Below, piece after piece: positions 52,982-62,618 of a stretch of 64,000 nucleotides of DNA. Both the position numbers and the translations under genes were made by a program. Origin of the DNA: Archangium violaceum (lineage in GTDB: Bacteria > Myxococcota > Myxococcia > Myxococcales > Myxococcaceae); the NCBI RefSeq assembly GCF_016859125.1, contig NZ_CP069338.1, positions 8,311,501-8,375,500 on the forward strand, in the 5' to 3' direction. The notes beneath the pieces are model-generated. The model was given only the letters and a program-made list of their open reading frames with translations. It had not been told where the DNA came from and ran no database searches. Position 1 is the first letter of the stretch, and each line of letters begins with the position of its first letter.

Positions 52982-55900
52982 ATGCGCGATTCACAAGATG
53001 CCCGCTGGCCCCTGTCGGCCGCCCAGCACGGAATCTGGCTGGGCCAGCAGTTCGATCTCAACAGCCCGGTGTACAACGCTGGCGAGTGCATCGAGATACG
53101 CGGGCCCGTCGACCCGGTGCTCTTCGAGGCGGCGGTGCGGCAGGCCGTTGGAGAGGCCGAGGCGCTGCACTCGCGTTTCGTGTCCGAAGGGGAGGGGCCC
53201 ACGCAGGTCATCGAGCCACGGGCGGACTGGACCCTGCACGTGGTCGATCTCAGTGGCACTCCCGATCCCTGGGAGGCGGCCCAGGCGTGGATGCGGGAAG
53301 ACCTGTCCCGGCCCGTGGATCTCGGCCGGGGGCCGCTCTTCGCGGAGGCGCTGTTCAAGGCCGCGTCCGATCGGTTCTTCTGGTTCCAGCGGGTCCACCA
53401 CATCGCCATGGATGGTTTTGGCTTCTCGCTGCTGGCACGGCGGGTGGCCGAGCTCTACACCGCGCGGGTCGCCGGCCGGCCCACCACGGGCGGTTTCGGT
53501 TCCCTGCGCGCCGTGCTGGACGAGGACGCGGCCTATCGGGCCGGGCCGCAGTACGAGCTCGACCGTGACTTCTGGACGAAGCGCTTCGCCGATCGGCCCT
53601 CACCGGTGAGCCTGGCGCGGCCCGCGCCCATGTCGTCCAGCTTCGTGCGCCAGACGCGCTACCTGCCGCCCGGGACCGTGGAGCGGCTGCAGGAGGCCGC
53701 GCGCCAGGCGGGCCTGAGCTGGCCGGACCTCGTGCTCGCGGCTACGGCGGCCTGGCTGCACCGGCTGACCGAGGCACCGGAGGTGGTGCTCGGATTGCCG
53801 GTGATGTCGCGGTTGGGTTCCGCCGCGCTGCGTGTGCCGTGCATGGCGATGAACATCGTTCCGTTGCGTGTGCCGGTGCGCCCGGATGCCGGGTTGTTCG
53901 CGCTGGCTCGCGAGGTGGGCTCGGAGCTCCGCGCCATGCGGCCCCACCTGCGCTACCGCTACGAGCAGCTCCGCCGCGACCTGCGGCTGGTCGGTGGGCA
54001 GCGCCGGCTGTTCGGCCCGGTGGTCAACATCATGCCGTTCGACTACGCCCTGCGTTTCGCGGGGATACCGGCCACCGCGCACAACATCTCCGCCGGGCCG
54101 GTCGAGGATCTGTCGATCGGTCTGTACGCCAGGTCCGATGGGGGAGGGCTGCGGGTCGACTTCGACGCCAACCCGGCCTGCTACACCGCCGACGTGCTGG
54201 ACGCCCATCAGCGCGACTTCCTCCAGCTGCTGGAGTCGCTGGTCGCCGCGCCCGAGCAGGCGATTGGCCGGTCCACGGGTCCGACGTCCGTGCTCGATGG
54301 AGGACCGCTCCCCGCGCCGGCTCGCCCGGTGTTGGAGCAGATCTCCGAGAGGGCGGAGGAGCAGCCCGACGCCATCGCCGTGGAGCACGGTCCTCACGGG
54401 CTGAGCTACCGCGAGTTGCTCCAGGCGGCCCACGCGCTGGCGGACCAGCTCGTCGTGGCGGGTGCTCGGTCCGACACACCCGTGGCGGTGATGGTGCCGC
54501 GAGGCATCGATGCCATCATCGCGAGCCTGGGCGTGTTGTTCGCCGGGGCCGGATACCTGCCGATCGATCCCTTCGGGCCCTCGTCCAGGACCACGGCGAT
54601 CCTCGACGACGCCGCGCCCGCGTTGATCGTCACCACCGCCGAGAGCCCGAAGCCCGGTACCGGTCCGATGGCTCCGGGTCACCTCGTCGTCCGGAAGAAT
54701 GAGCGGGCCGTCCCTCGTCCCGCTCCCGAGAGCCCACGAGCGGCTGACGAGCAGCTGGCCTATGTCATCTACACGTCCGGCTCGACCGGCCAGCCCAATG
54801 GTGTGCAGATCTCCCGGGGCGCGCTGGCCCACTTCGTGGCGGGCGCGACGCATCGCTACGGGCTGCGCCGTGAGGATCGGGTGCTGCAGTTCGCGCCGCT
54901 GCACTTCGACGCCAGCGTCGAGGAGATCTTCCTGACCCTGTGCGCGGGCGCGAAGCTGGTGCTGCGCACCGATGAGATGCTCCAGTCGGTGCCGAGGCTG
55001 CTCGACGCCTGCGCCGAGCATGGCATCACCGTGTTGGATCTTCCCACGGCGTTCTGGCACGAGCTGGCCTACAGCGTCTCGACGGGCGTGGCCCGCCTGC
55101 CGTCCTCCCTTCGCACGGTGATCATCGGTGGAGAGGCCGCGCTGCCCGAGCGGGTCGCACGGTGGCGCGCCGCGGTCGGGCCAGAAGTCCAGCTGCTCAA
55201 TACCTACGGCCCCACCGAGGCCACCGTGGTCGCCACCGTCGCCACGCTCAGCGGTGGCTCCGAGCCCGTGTCCTCCGGGGAGGAAGTGCCGATCGGCCGT
55301 CCGCTTCCCGGTGTGCGCGCGGTCCTCCTCGACTCGCACGGGAGGCTCGCCGCTCCGGGCTCCGAGGGCGAGCTGTACCTCCTGGGGGGTGGTCTGGCGC
55401 GAGGCTATCTGGGGCGTCCGGAGCTGGATGCGGCGCGCTTCACCTCGCTCGAAGCGTTGCCGGACCGCCCACGCGCCTACCGCAGCGGAGACAGGGTCCG
55501 GCTGCGCGAGGATGGACAGCTGGTGTTCGTCGGCCGCGTCGACGACGAGTTCAAGATCAGCGGCCACCGGATCGACCCGGCCGAGGTGGAGACCGTGCTG
55601 CTCGGCCACCCCGGTGTGCGTGATGCCGCCGTGGTCGGTCAGGTGTTGCCAGGGGGCACGCGGCGGCTGTGCGCGCACATCGTCGCCGCATCTCCCGCTC
55701 CGTCGGCGGCGGAGCTGCGCCGGTACCTGCTCGAGAAGCTGCCCGCGCCCATGGTGCCCGGCGTCTTCATGTTCTCCGAGCGGTTGCCCCGCACCAGCAC
55801 GGGCAAGGTCGATCGCGCCGAGCTGCGCCGCGCGCTTCCCACCGAGGAGTCCGCTCCGAGCGCGGCGGCGGCCACCGAGCTCGAGCGCGTGGTGCTGCGC

Positions 55901-57304
55901 GTGTGGGAACAGGTCCTGGGCATGAGCGGCATGTCGGCGCAGGACGACTTCTTCGAGCTCGGCGGACAGTCGCTCCAGAGCATCCAGGTGGCGAACCGGC
56001 TGGGCATCGAGCTGGGCCGAGAGGTGCCCGTGGCCACGGTGTTCCGTTACCCGACCGCCGCCGCGTTGGCGCAGGCGCTGGAGGGGGGCACGGAGTCCGG
56101 GGCGGACAGTGGTGGCCTCACCGCCGCCATGCTCGCGGATGCCGAGCTGCCCGAGGAGATCGTTCCTCGCCTGACCGCCAATGGACAGGCCTCCAACTCC
56201 GCGTCGCAGGCCCCGCTGCGGCAGGTCCTGCTGACAGGGGCCACCGGCTTCGTCGGCGCGCACCTGCTCGATCAGTTGCTGCGCCAGACCGACGCACGGG
56301 TGATCTGCCCGGTGCGGGCCCGTGACGAAGCCCATGCGATGGAGCGGATTCGCTCGGCCCTGGTCTCCCAGCGGCTTTCGACCGCGGGCCTCGCCGAGCG
56401 GGTGGTGGCACTGCCCGCGGACCTGACGCAGCCGTGGCTGGGACTCGGCTCCACCCGGTTCCACGGACTGGCCGCCGAGTGCGACGCCATCTACCACAAC
56501 GCCGCGGTGGTCAGCGTCGTGCGCGAGTACGGCAGCCTGCAGGCGGTCAACGTGAGAGGGACTCGCGAGTTGCTGCGGCTGGCCGCCGCGGTGCGTCCCA
56601 AGCCCCTGCACTACGTCTCGACGCTGGCGGTGGCCCCACAGTCGAACCTCAGCCCCGAGGTTCCCGAGGAGTTCGTGCCGCCGCACGCGGGGCTGCGCGA
56701 CGGCTACCAGCAGAGCAAGTGGGTGGCGGAGAGACTGGTCCAACAGGCGGCCGAGCGCGGCCTGCCGGTGGCGGTCTACCGGTTGGGGCGGGTCGTTGGC
56801 GCGCCCGACAGTGGCATCGTCAATCCGCAGGATCTGGTCTGGCGCATCCTGTTGGCCGGCATCCCCGCGAAGGCGCTGCCCCAGCTCGAGGTGGGTGAGG
56901 CCTGGACGCCGGTGGACTATGTGGCGCGGGCGCTCGTGCGGCTCTCGCTGGTGACGCCGTCGGGTGAGGTGTTCAACCTCTCGCCCACGCCGGAGGTGCG
57001 GCTGCCCGAGCTGTTCGGCTGGGTCCGCGACTACGGCTACCCGGTCGAGCTGTACCCGGTCCCCGAGTGGTGCGAGCGCCTGGCGGCGGGCGAGCGCAAC
57101 GCGGACCACAGCACCACGCTGGCCTTCTTCGATCTGCGCTCGGGCTCGGCGGAGCCCACCTTCGGCCTGGGAGCCATTCGTTGCGAGCGGGTGACACGGG
57201 CGCTCGCGGGAAGTGGCATCTCCTGCCCGCCGGCCGACCGCCACCTGCTGTTCCGCTACCTGGACTACTGCGTGGAGCAGGGCCTCCTGCCCGCTCCTCG
57301 ATGA
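52982..57304 (+). CDS. mxcG: Myxochelin NRPS: condensation-adenylation-carrier-reductase
   Basis: A 1440-residue single-module NRPS. Condensation domain about 1-430 with [10 protein letters not shown] (HHxxxDG). Adenylation domain about 450-970: [15 protein letters not shown] (the usual Lys of this loop is Asn), FDASVEEIF (code positions D, A, E, as in lysine-type pockets), [18 protein letters not shown], and [11 protein letters not shown] with the catalytic Lys. Carrier domain [15 protein letters not shown] near 985-1000. Terminal reductase from about 1080: [14 protein letters not shown] and YQQSKWVAE (YxxxK). It condenses two dihydroxybenzoates onto lysine and releases the product by NADPH-dependent reduction. 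ATG 52982 follows GGAG. Confidence 0.93.
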   Translation: MRDSQDARWPLSAAQHGIWLGQQFDLNSPVYNAGECIEIRGPVDPVLFEAAVRQAVGEAEALHSRFVSEGEGPTQVIEPRADWTLHVVDLSGTPDPWEAAQAWMREDLSRPVDLGRGPLFAEALFKAASDRFFWFQRVHHIAMDGFGFSLLARRVAELYTARVAGRPTTGGFGSLRAVLDEDAAYRAGPQYELDRDFWTKRFADRPSPVSLARPAPMSSSFVRQTRYLPPGTVERLQEAARQAGLSWPDLVLAATAAWLHRLTEAPEVVLGLPVMSRLGSAALRVPCMAMNIVPLRVPVRPDAGLFALAREVGSELRAMRPHLRYRYEQLRRDLRLVGGQRRLFGPVVNIMPFDYALRFAGIPATAHNISAGPVEDLSIGLYARSDGGGLRVDFDANPACYTADVLDAHQRDFLQLLESLVAAPEQAIGRSTGPTSVLDGGPLPAPARPVLEQISERAEEQPDAIAVEHGPHGLSYRELLQAAHALADQLVVAGARSDTPVAVMVPRGIDAIIASLGVLFAGAGYLPIDPFGPSSRTTAILDDAAPALIVTTAESPKPGTGPMAPGHLVVRKNERAVPRPAPESPRAADEQLAYVIYTSGSTGQPNGVQISRGALAHFVAGATHRYGLRREDRVLQFAPLHFDASVEEIFLTLCAGAKLVLRTDEMLQSVPRLLDACAEHGITVLDLPTAFWHELAYSVSTGVARLPSSLRTVIIGGEAALPERVARWRAAVGPEVQLLNTYGPTEATVVATVATLSGGSEPVSSGEEVPIGRPLPGVRAVLLDSHGRLAAPGSEGELYLLGGGLARGYLGRPELDAARFTSLEALPDRPRAYRSGDRVRLREDGQLVFVGRVDDEFKISGHRIDPAEVETVLLGHPGVRDAAVVGQVLPGGTRRLCAHIVAASPAPSAAELRRYLLEKLPAPMVPGVFMFSERLPRTSTGKVDRAELRRALPTEESAPSAAAATELERVVLRVWEQVLGMSGMSAQDDFFELGGQSLQSIQVANRLGIELGREVPVATVFRYPTAAALAQALEGGTESGADSGGLTAAMLADAELPEEIVPRLTANGQASNSASQAPLRQVLLTGATGFVGAHLLDQLLRQTDARVICPVRARDEAHAMERIRSALVSQRLSTAGLAERVVALPADLTQPWLGLGSTRFHGLAAECDAIYHNAAVVSVVREYGSLQAVNVRGTRELLRLAAAVRPKPLHYVSTLAVAPQSNLSPEVPEEFVPPHAGLRDGYQQSKWVAERLVQQAAERGLPVAVYRLGRVVGAPDSGIVNPQDLVWRILLAGIPAKALPQLEVGEAWTPVDYVARALVRLSLVTPSGEVFNLSPTPEVRLPELFGWVRDYGYPVELYPVPEWCERLAAGERNADHSTTLAFFDLRSGSAEPTFGLGAIRCERVTRALAGSGISCPPADRHLLFRYLDYCVEQGLLPAPR

Positions 57305-57338
57305 CTTCAAGCCCTCCCCCCCTTGAAAGGGCACTTTC

Positions 57339-58721
57339 ATGATGACCCGAAACTGGACCCCACATTCCTGGCGGGAGAAGCCCGTCAAGTACGTCCCGAC
57401 CGACTATCCGGATCCGCGGGAGCTCGCCCGCGTCGAGGGCGAGCTGTCGCACCTGCCGCCCCTGGTGTTCGCCTCGGAGACCCGTCGCCTGACGGCCGCG
57501 CTGGGCCAGGTCTCGCAGGGCAGGTCCTTCCTGCTGCAGGGCGGTGACTGCGCGGAGAGCTTCAAGGAGTTCACGACCAACAACATCCGCGACACCTTCC
57601 GGCTCATCCTCCAGATGGCGGTGGTGCTGACCTTCGCGGGTGGCCGTCCGGTGGTGAAGGTGGGCCGCATCGCGGGCCAGTTCGCCAAGCCCCGCACCAG
57701 CCCCGTCGAGACGATCGACGGAGTCACCCTGCCGGCCTATCGCGGCGACATCATCAACGGCATGGAGTTCGATGCCGCCTCGCGCGTGCCGGATCCGAAG
57801 CGGCTGCTCAAGGCCTACCACCAGTCCTCGGCCACGCTGAACCTGCTGCGCGCCTTCTCCCAGGCCGGCTACGCGGACCTCTGCAACCTGCACCGGTGGA
57901 CCCTCGACTTCGTCGCGGGCAGCCCCCAGGGCGATCGCTACCGCGAGCTGGCGGACCGGATCTTCGAATCCCTGTGCTTCATGAGCGCGCTCGGCGGGCA
58001 CCACCACCCCGAGCAGCAGTCGGGCCAGAACCCGGTCGACCTGTTCACCAGCCACGAGGCCCTGCTGCTGAACTTCGAGGAGGCCATGACCCGCGTCGAT
58101 TCCGCGTCGGGCGACTGGTACGACACCTCCGCTCACATGCTCTGGATTGGCGAGCGGACGCGCCAGCTCGACGGCGGCCATGTGGAGTTCATGCGGGGCA
58201 TCCAGAATCCCATCGGGCTCAAGTGTGGTCCGACGCTGGAGCCGGACGAGCTGTTGCGGCTGATCGACGTGCTGAACCCCAAGGCCATCCCCGGACGGCT
58301 GACGCTCATCGGCCGGTTTGGTTCGGACAAGGCCGCCGAGTGTCTGCCCAGGTTGATGGCCGCCACCCGGCGCGACGGCCGCCCCGTGGTCTGGTCCATC
58401 GACCCGATGCACGGCAACACCCTCAAGGCGAGCAACGGCTACAAGACCCGGCCCTTCGATCGCATCCTGTCGGAGGTGAAGACCTTCCTTCAGGTCGCCG
58501 CCGCCGAGGGCGTCCACCCGGGAGGCCTGCACCTGGAGATGACGGGGCAGAACGTCACCGAGTGCCTGGGCGGCGCCCGGGCGGTGACCGAGGACGACCT
58601 GTCCAGCCGGTATCACACCCACTGCGATCCGCGGCTCAACGCCGAGCAGGCGCTGCAGCTCGCCTTCATGGTGGCCGAGAAGCTCCAGTCCCTGCGCGCT
58701 CCCGAAGCCAGGGCCGCCTGA
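57339..58721 (+). CDS. DAHP synthase, class II (plant-type)
   Basis: A 460-residue enzyme. Class II marks are [24 protein letters not shown] (metal-binding Cys), [48 protein letters not shown]-like sequence, IKLKCGPT-type and [15 protein letters not shown] with the closing [14 protein letters not shown]. It makes 3-deoxy-D-arabino-heptulosonate 7-phosphate from PEP and erythrose 4-phosphate, the first step to chorismate. Location 34 bases after mxcG places extra chorismate supply under iron control. Start is ATG 57339 or 57342. Confidence 0.95.
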   Translation: MMTRNWTPHSWREKPVKYVPTDYPDPRELARVEGELSHLPPLVFASETRRLTAALGQVSQGRSFLLQGGDCAESFKEFTTNNIRDTFRLILQMAVVLTFAGGRPVVKVGRIAGQFAKPRTSPVETIDGVTLPAYRGDIINGMEFDAASRVPDPKRLLKAYHQSSATLNLLRAFSQAGYADLCNLHRWTLDFVAGSPQGDRYRELADRIFESLCFMSALGGHHHPEQQSGQNPVDLFTSHEALLLNFEEAMTRVDSASGDWYDTSAHMLWIGERTRQLDGGHVEFMRGIQNPIGLKCGPTLEPDELLRLIDVLNPKAIPGRLTLIGRFGSDKAAECLPRLMAATRRDGRPVVWSIDPMHGNTLKASNGYKTRPFDRILSEVKTFLQVAAAEGVHPGGLHLEMTGQNVTECLGGARAVTEDDLSSRYHTHCDPRLNAEQALQLAFMVAEKLQSLRAPEARAA

Positions 58722-58734
58722 GTCGAGTTCCTCC

Positions 58735-58763
58735 TTGACATGCCTGCCTGCTCCCGGTTAGAC
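58735..58763 (+). promoter_or_regulatory. Sigma-70-like promoter of the receptor operon
   Basis: TTGACA (58735-58740) and TTAGAC (58758-58763) are separated by 17 bases. Transcription would start near 58770, giving a leader of only about 10 bases before ATG 58781, which overlaps a Fur-box-like site. Confidence 0.6.
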
Positions 58764-58774
58764 GCAACGCGAAA

Positions 58775-58799
58775 TTGAAAATGAGAACCATTTTCATAA
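58775..58799. promoter_or_regulatory. Fur-box-like site over the receptor start codon
   Basis: GAAAATG (58777-58783) and CATTTTC (58789-58795) form an inverted repeat with a 5-base spacer, flanked by ATT and ATAAT, of Fur type. It covers the start codon of the receptor gene, so its coding bases double as operator. Confidence 0.82.
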
Positions 58800-61318
58800 T
58801 CCCGATCGCGTGGTTCCTTGTCGCCGGCCTGGCTCAGGCGGGAGCGCTTCAGGCTGGAGATCCGGGTGCATCCGGAGCGGGGGAGCCCGAAGCGGTCCCC
58901 CCCATTGTGTCACTCAAGCCGCCGAAGCTCGTGGAGTTCGTCGAGGCGCCATACCCGGCCGAGGCGGAGCGCGAGCGGCGTGAGGCGAAGGTGGTCCTGC
59001 GTCTCACCCTGGACGCACAGGGCAACGTCACACAGGCGGAGGTGGTCGAGCCCGCGGGACATGGCTTCGACGAGGCGGCCCGCGAGGCGGCACTCCGTTT
59101 CCGCTTCGAGCCAGCGCAGCGCAACGGAAAGCCGATGCCCTCGCGCATCAACTATACCTATGAATTCCGCCTGCCTCCGCCTCCCCAGGTGACGCCTCCA
59201 CCCCAGGAGCCTTCGCAGGGCGGGCCGTCCGGGTCCGAGCCTCCGCCTGTCGCGCCTGGCCCGGCGGCGGGCGCCGACGAGCCCATCGAGGTCACCGTCG
59301 AGGGCGAGTCGGAAGCGGAGCGCCAGCGCCAGTCCGCCGAAGCGGTGCAGGTCATCGAGATGGAGGAGATGCAGCGCCAGAGCGCCGACATGGGCGAGGC
59401 CCTGTCCCGTACCGAAGGGGTAGGGGTGCGTCGCTCGGGAGGACTCGGCAGCCGTACGCGCTTCTCGCTCGCCGGGCTCACGGATGAGCAGATCCGCTTC
59501 TTCGTCGACGGCGTGCCGCTCGAGCTGGCGGGCTTCGGAACCGGTCTCGCCAACGTCCCCGTGAACCTCGTCCAGCGTGTGGACATCTTCCAGGGGGTCG
59601 TCCCCGTCCGCTTCGGGAGCGATGCGCTGGGAGGGGCGATCCATCTCGTGACCGACCAGGATGTTCACGGCACGGGCGCCGCCGCGTCCTACGAGCTCGG
59701 GTCCTTCGACACGCATCGCCTCACGGCCAGCGTCCGGCACCTGCATGAGCCTTCTGGGTTCCTCGTCCGGGCCAACGGCTTCCTGGATTACGCCAAGAAC
59801 GACTATCCCGTCGACGTCGAGGCGGCCGACTACCAGGGGCGGCTCAGTCCCGTGCGTGTCTACCGTTTCCATGACGCCTACCGGGCCCGTGGTGCCGGTG
59901 TCGAGGCGGGTTTCGTGGATCGTCCCTGGGCCAGGCGTCTGCTCCTTCGTGCCTTCGTGGGTTCGTACGCCAAGGAGCTCCAGCACGGCGCCACCATGGA
60001 CGTGCCGTATGGTGAGGTGGACTCCGGGGAGCTCTCGGGGGGCGCCACCCTTCGCTTCGAGCAGCTCCTCTCCCAGGGGCTCTCGATCGACGCGGTCGCC
60101 GGTTACACCTTCCGCCAGACGAGCTTCAAGGACGTGGGCGAATGTGCCTACGACTGGTTCGGCCGCTGTATCGTCAAGCTCCCGCAGCCCGGCGAGATCG
60201 ATTCCCGTGCCGTCGAGCGGTACGTGGGTCAGCACACCGGCTTCGCGCGGTTCAACCTGGGGTGGAACATCTCCCCCCCCCACACGCTCCGCTTCTCGCT
60301 CGCGCCCACGTTCGTGAGCCGGACTGGCGAGGACGTGCTCCTCCGCGCCCGCCAGGGGATCGACCCGCTCGCCGGTGAGCGCGACGTGTTCTCGCTGGTC
60401 AGCGGTCTCGAGTACGAGCTCGACGCTCTCGACGGCAACCTCGAGAACATCGTTTTCATCAAGGACTACGTTCAGCTGGCGCGCACGGAGAATCTCCTGC
60501 CCACCGGTAACTTCGGGAGGCTCGACCGGGATACGCACGGAGTCGGGGTGGGCGACAGCGCCCGGTTGCGCTTGTCCCGGCAGCTCTACGCGAAGGCTTC
60601 CTACGAATGGGCCACGCGCCTGCCGCGTCCGGACGAGCTCTTCGGCGATGGAGTCCTCATCAGCGACAACCTCGGCCTGAAGCCCGAGACCAGTCACAAC
60701 GTCAACCTCGGGCTCGTCTTCGACAGCCAGCAGACGCCGGCGGGATCGTTCCGGGCGAACGTGACGGGCTTCGGGCGGCTCGCGGACCAGCTCATCGTGC
60801 TCATCGGCCGGGAGAGCTTCTTCACCTACCAGAACGTCTTCGCGGCCCGCTCACTGGGCGCCGCCGGAGCGGCCGGGTGGACCTCTCCGGGGCAATACCT
60901 CGCACTCGACGGCAACGTCACCTGGCAGGACTTCCGCAACATCTCCACCGAGGGCGCCTTCGGTTTCTTCACGGGACAGCGCATCCCGAACCGTCCCTAC
61001 CTGCAGGCCAATGGCAGCGCCCGCTTCCTTCTCAAGGAGCTGTTGAGCTCCCGGGACGAGCTTTCGCTGACGTGGCACTCCCAGTATGTCCAGTCCTTCT
61101 TCCGCGGCTGGGAGGGATTGGGACAGAAGGACTCCAAGCAGGTGATCCCGTCCCAGTTGCTGCACTCGCTGTCCGTCACCTACGTCATCCGCGGCGCCAG
61201 CACCACGCTGAGCTGGTCGGTCGACGCACAGAACCTGACCGATACACCCGCGTTCGACTTCTTCGGAATCCAACGTCCCGGGCGGAGCATCTTCACCAAG
61301 CTCACGGTGGAGCTCTGA
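58781..61318 (+). CDS. mxcH: TonB-dependent siderophore receptor with fused TonB C-terminal domain
   Basis: A 845-residue outer membrane receptor. The leader MRTIFIIPIAWFLVAGLAQA is followed by a TonB_C-like domain at about 45-130 (KLVEFVEAPYPAEAERERRE, VVLRLTLDAQGNVTQAEVVE, AALRFRFEPAQRNGKPMPS), a Pro-rich linker, a plug (GVGVRRSGGLGSRTRFSLAG, DIFQGVVPVRFGSDALGGAI) and a beta barrel ending in FTKLTVEL. TonB C-terminal domains are usually part of the energiser TonB, so fusion to the receptor is notable, though recurrent in delta-proteobacteria. ATG 58781 or TTG 58775 can start it; the operator sits there. It is probably the ferri-myxochelin receptor; the symbol follows the Stigmatella order. 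Confidence 0.85.
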   Translation: MRTIFIIPIAWFLVAGLAQAGALQAGDPGASGAGEPEAVPPIVSLKPPKLVEFVEAPYPAEAERERREAKVVLRLTLDAQGNVTQAEVVEPAGHGFDEAAREAALRFRFEPAQRNGKPMPSRINYTYEFRLPPPPQVTPPPQEPSQGGPSGSEPPPVAPGPAAGADEPIEVTVEGESEAERQRQSAEAVQVIEMEEMQRQSADMGEALSRTEGVGVRRSGGLGSRTRFSLAGLTDEQIRFFVDGVPLELAGFGTGLANVPVNLVQRVDIFQGVVPVRFGSDALGGAIHLVTDQDVHGTGAAASYELGSFDTHRLTASVRHLHEPSGFLVRANGFLDYAKNDYPVDVEAADYQGRLSPVRVYRFHDAYRARGAGVEAGFVDRPWARRLLLRAFVGSYAKELQHGATMDVPYGEVDSGELSGGATLRFEQLLSQGLSIDAVAGYTFRQTSFKDVGECAYDWFGRCIVKLPQPGEIDSRAVERYVGQHTGFARFNLGWNISPPHTLRFSLAPTFVSRTGEDVLLRARQGIDPLAGERDVFSLVSGLEYELDALDGNLENIVFIKDYVQLARTENLLPTGNFGRLDRDTHGVGVGDSARLRLSRQLYAKASYEWATRLPRPDELFGDGVLISDNLGLKPETSHNVNLGLVFDSQQTPAGSFRANVTGFGRLADQLIVLIGRESFFTYQNVFAARSLGAAGAAGWTSPGQYLALDGNVTWQDFRNISTEGAFGFFTGQRIPNRPYLQANGSARFLLKELLSSRDELSLTWHSQYVQSFFRGWEGLGQKDSKQVIPSQLLHSLSVTYVIRGASTTLSWSVDAQNLTDTPAFDFFGIQRPGRSIFTKLTVEL

Positions 61319-61370
61319 GCCGCACGACGCCCCTGTAAGAAAGCAACACCAGACATCAGAAAGGCCCCAG

Positions 61371-62609
61371 ATGAGATTCACGATCCCTCTCCGTTCACTG
61401 CGTCTCGCCATCACGGTGCTCGCCCTTCCGATCCTCGCTGGCTGCCCGGGTGAGGATCCGACCCCCACCCCGGACGGTGGCACCTCCACCCAGTCGGTGT
61501 ATGCCATCACGACGCAGGTCCGCGCGTCGGATGACTCCCAGAGCTACATCATCGTGACGGACTCGGTGGACCACACCGCGCCGCTGTCGTTGGACAACGC
61601 CACCGAGGTTCCCGGGCGTGCGCTGGGGGTGGGCATTCCGAAGTCGGGGTCCCTCTTCGTGGCCGGAAGCGAGGGCCCCACGGTCACCCGCTACAACCTG
61701 ACGAGTGACGGGCGCCTGGAAAAGGGCACCTCCGTGAGCTTCGCGAACCAGGGTGTGTTGTCGATCGGCGAGTACCAGCACCAGTTCCAGTTCATCTCGG
61801 AGACCAAGGCGTACTACTTCGACGGGCGGAACTCGAAGGTCATCGTCTGGAACCCCAGCGACATGTCGGTCACGGGGGCCATCAACCTCACCGGGCTCGC
61901 CGTGAATGGCGCGATCCAGACCTTCGCGACGTTGCCGATCCGCCGTGAGAACCAGGTGATCATGCCGCTTGGGTGGCGTACGACCGAGACGGGCGACATC
62001 GTCACGAAGGTGGGCCTCATCGTCGTCGATACGACCAACGACACGGCGAAGGTCATCACGAAGGACGAGCGCTGCGGCTACGTGCGCGATGGCGTCCTGG
62101 GCCCTGACGGGATGCTGTACCTCGCGACCGAGGTGTATGGTTCGGCCGTGCGCCGGGTCAAGGGGGCGACAGCTCCGCCGCCGTGCCTGCTCCGGTTCAA
62201 CCCCCAGACGTTGGAGTTCGATTCTTCCTTCTTCGTGGAGCTCGAGAAGCTCGTCAACGGAGGCACCGCTGGCTCGCTGCTCCCTGGTCCGAACGGGACG
62301 GTCTACCTGCGCGTCTTCGATGAGAAGAGCTTCGAGGTGAAGGACAGTACCGTTCCCCGCGCCCTGGCGAGCGCGCCGGCGTGGACGTGGTGGCAGATCC
62401 AGCTCGGCGACAGCCCGACGGCCACTCCGGCCGTGGGGCTCCCGGCGAGCAGCGGCAGCACCTTCCTCTTCGAGGCCAATGGTCGGACCCTCTTCACCGA
62501 GTTCGCGACCGACTCGTCGAGCACGAGCCTCCGTGAGCTGACGGATCAGAGCGGAAAGGTGACGGCCACCTACTCTGGCGTCAGCTTCTCCTTCGTGCAG
62601 CTGCGCTAA
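61371..62609 (+). CDS. Lipoprotein of the myxochelin uptake operon
   Basis: A 412-residue lipoprotein (LPILAGCPGED lipobox) with repeated beta-strand units that suggest a beta-propeller (TVTRYNLTSDGRL, YYFDGRNSKVIVWN, GVLGPDGMLYLATEV, LLPGPNGTVYLRVF). It lies 52 bases after the receptor gene and 9 bases before the PepSY gene. A role in iron-siderophore handling at the outer or periplasmic face is inferred from the operon. It probably corresponds to the protein named MxcI in the Stigmatella cluster, which I recall but cannot verify. Confidence 0.75.
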   Translation: MRFTIPLRSLRLAITVLALPILAGCPGEDPTPTPDGGTSTQSVYAITTQVRASDDSQSYIIVTDSVDHTAPLSLDNATEVPGRALGVGIPKSGSLFVAGSEGPTVTRYNLTSDGRLEKGTSVSFANQGVLSIGEYQHQFQFISETKAYYFDGRNSKVIVWNPSDMSVTGAINLTGLAVNGAIQTFATLPIRRENQVIMPLGWRTTETGDIVTKVGLIVVDTTNDTAKVITKDERCGYVRDGVLGPDGMLYLATEVYGSAVRRVKGATAPPPCLLRFNPQTLEFDSSFFVELEKLVNGGTAGSLLPGPNGTVYLRVFDEKSFEVKDSTVPRALASAPAWTWWQIQLGDSPTATPAVGLPASSGSTFLFEANGRTLFTEFATDSSSTSLRELTDQSGKVTATYSGVSFSFVQLR

Positions 62610-62618
62610 GAACACCCC

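Noticed and set aside
53600-57388. 1262-codon minus-strand ORF over mxcG
   Set aside because: Antisense to a well-supported NRPS; the translation is low-complexity His/Arg/Gly-rich and has no motif.
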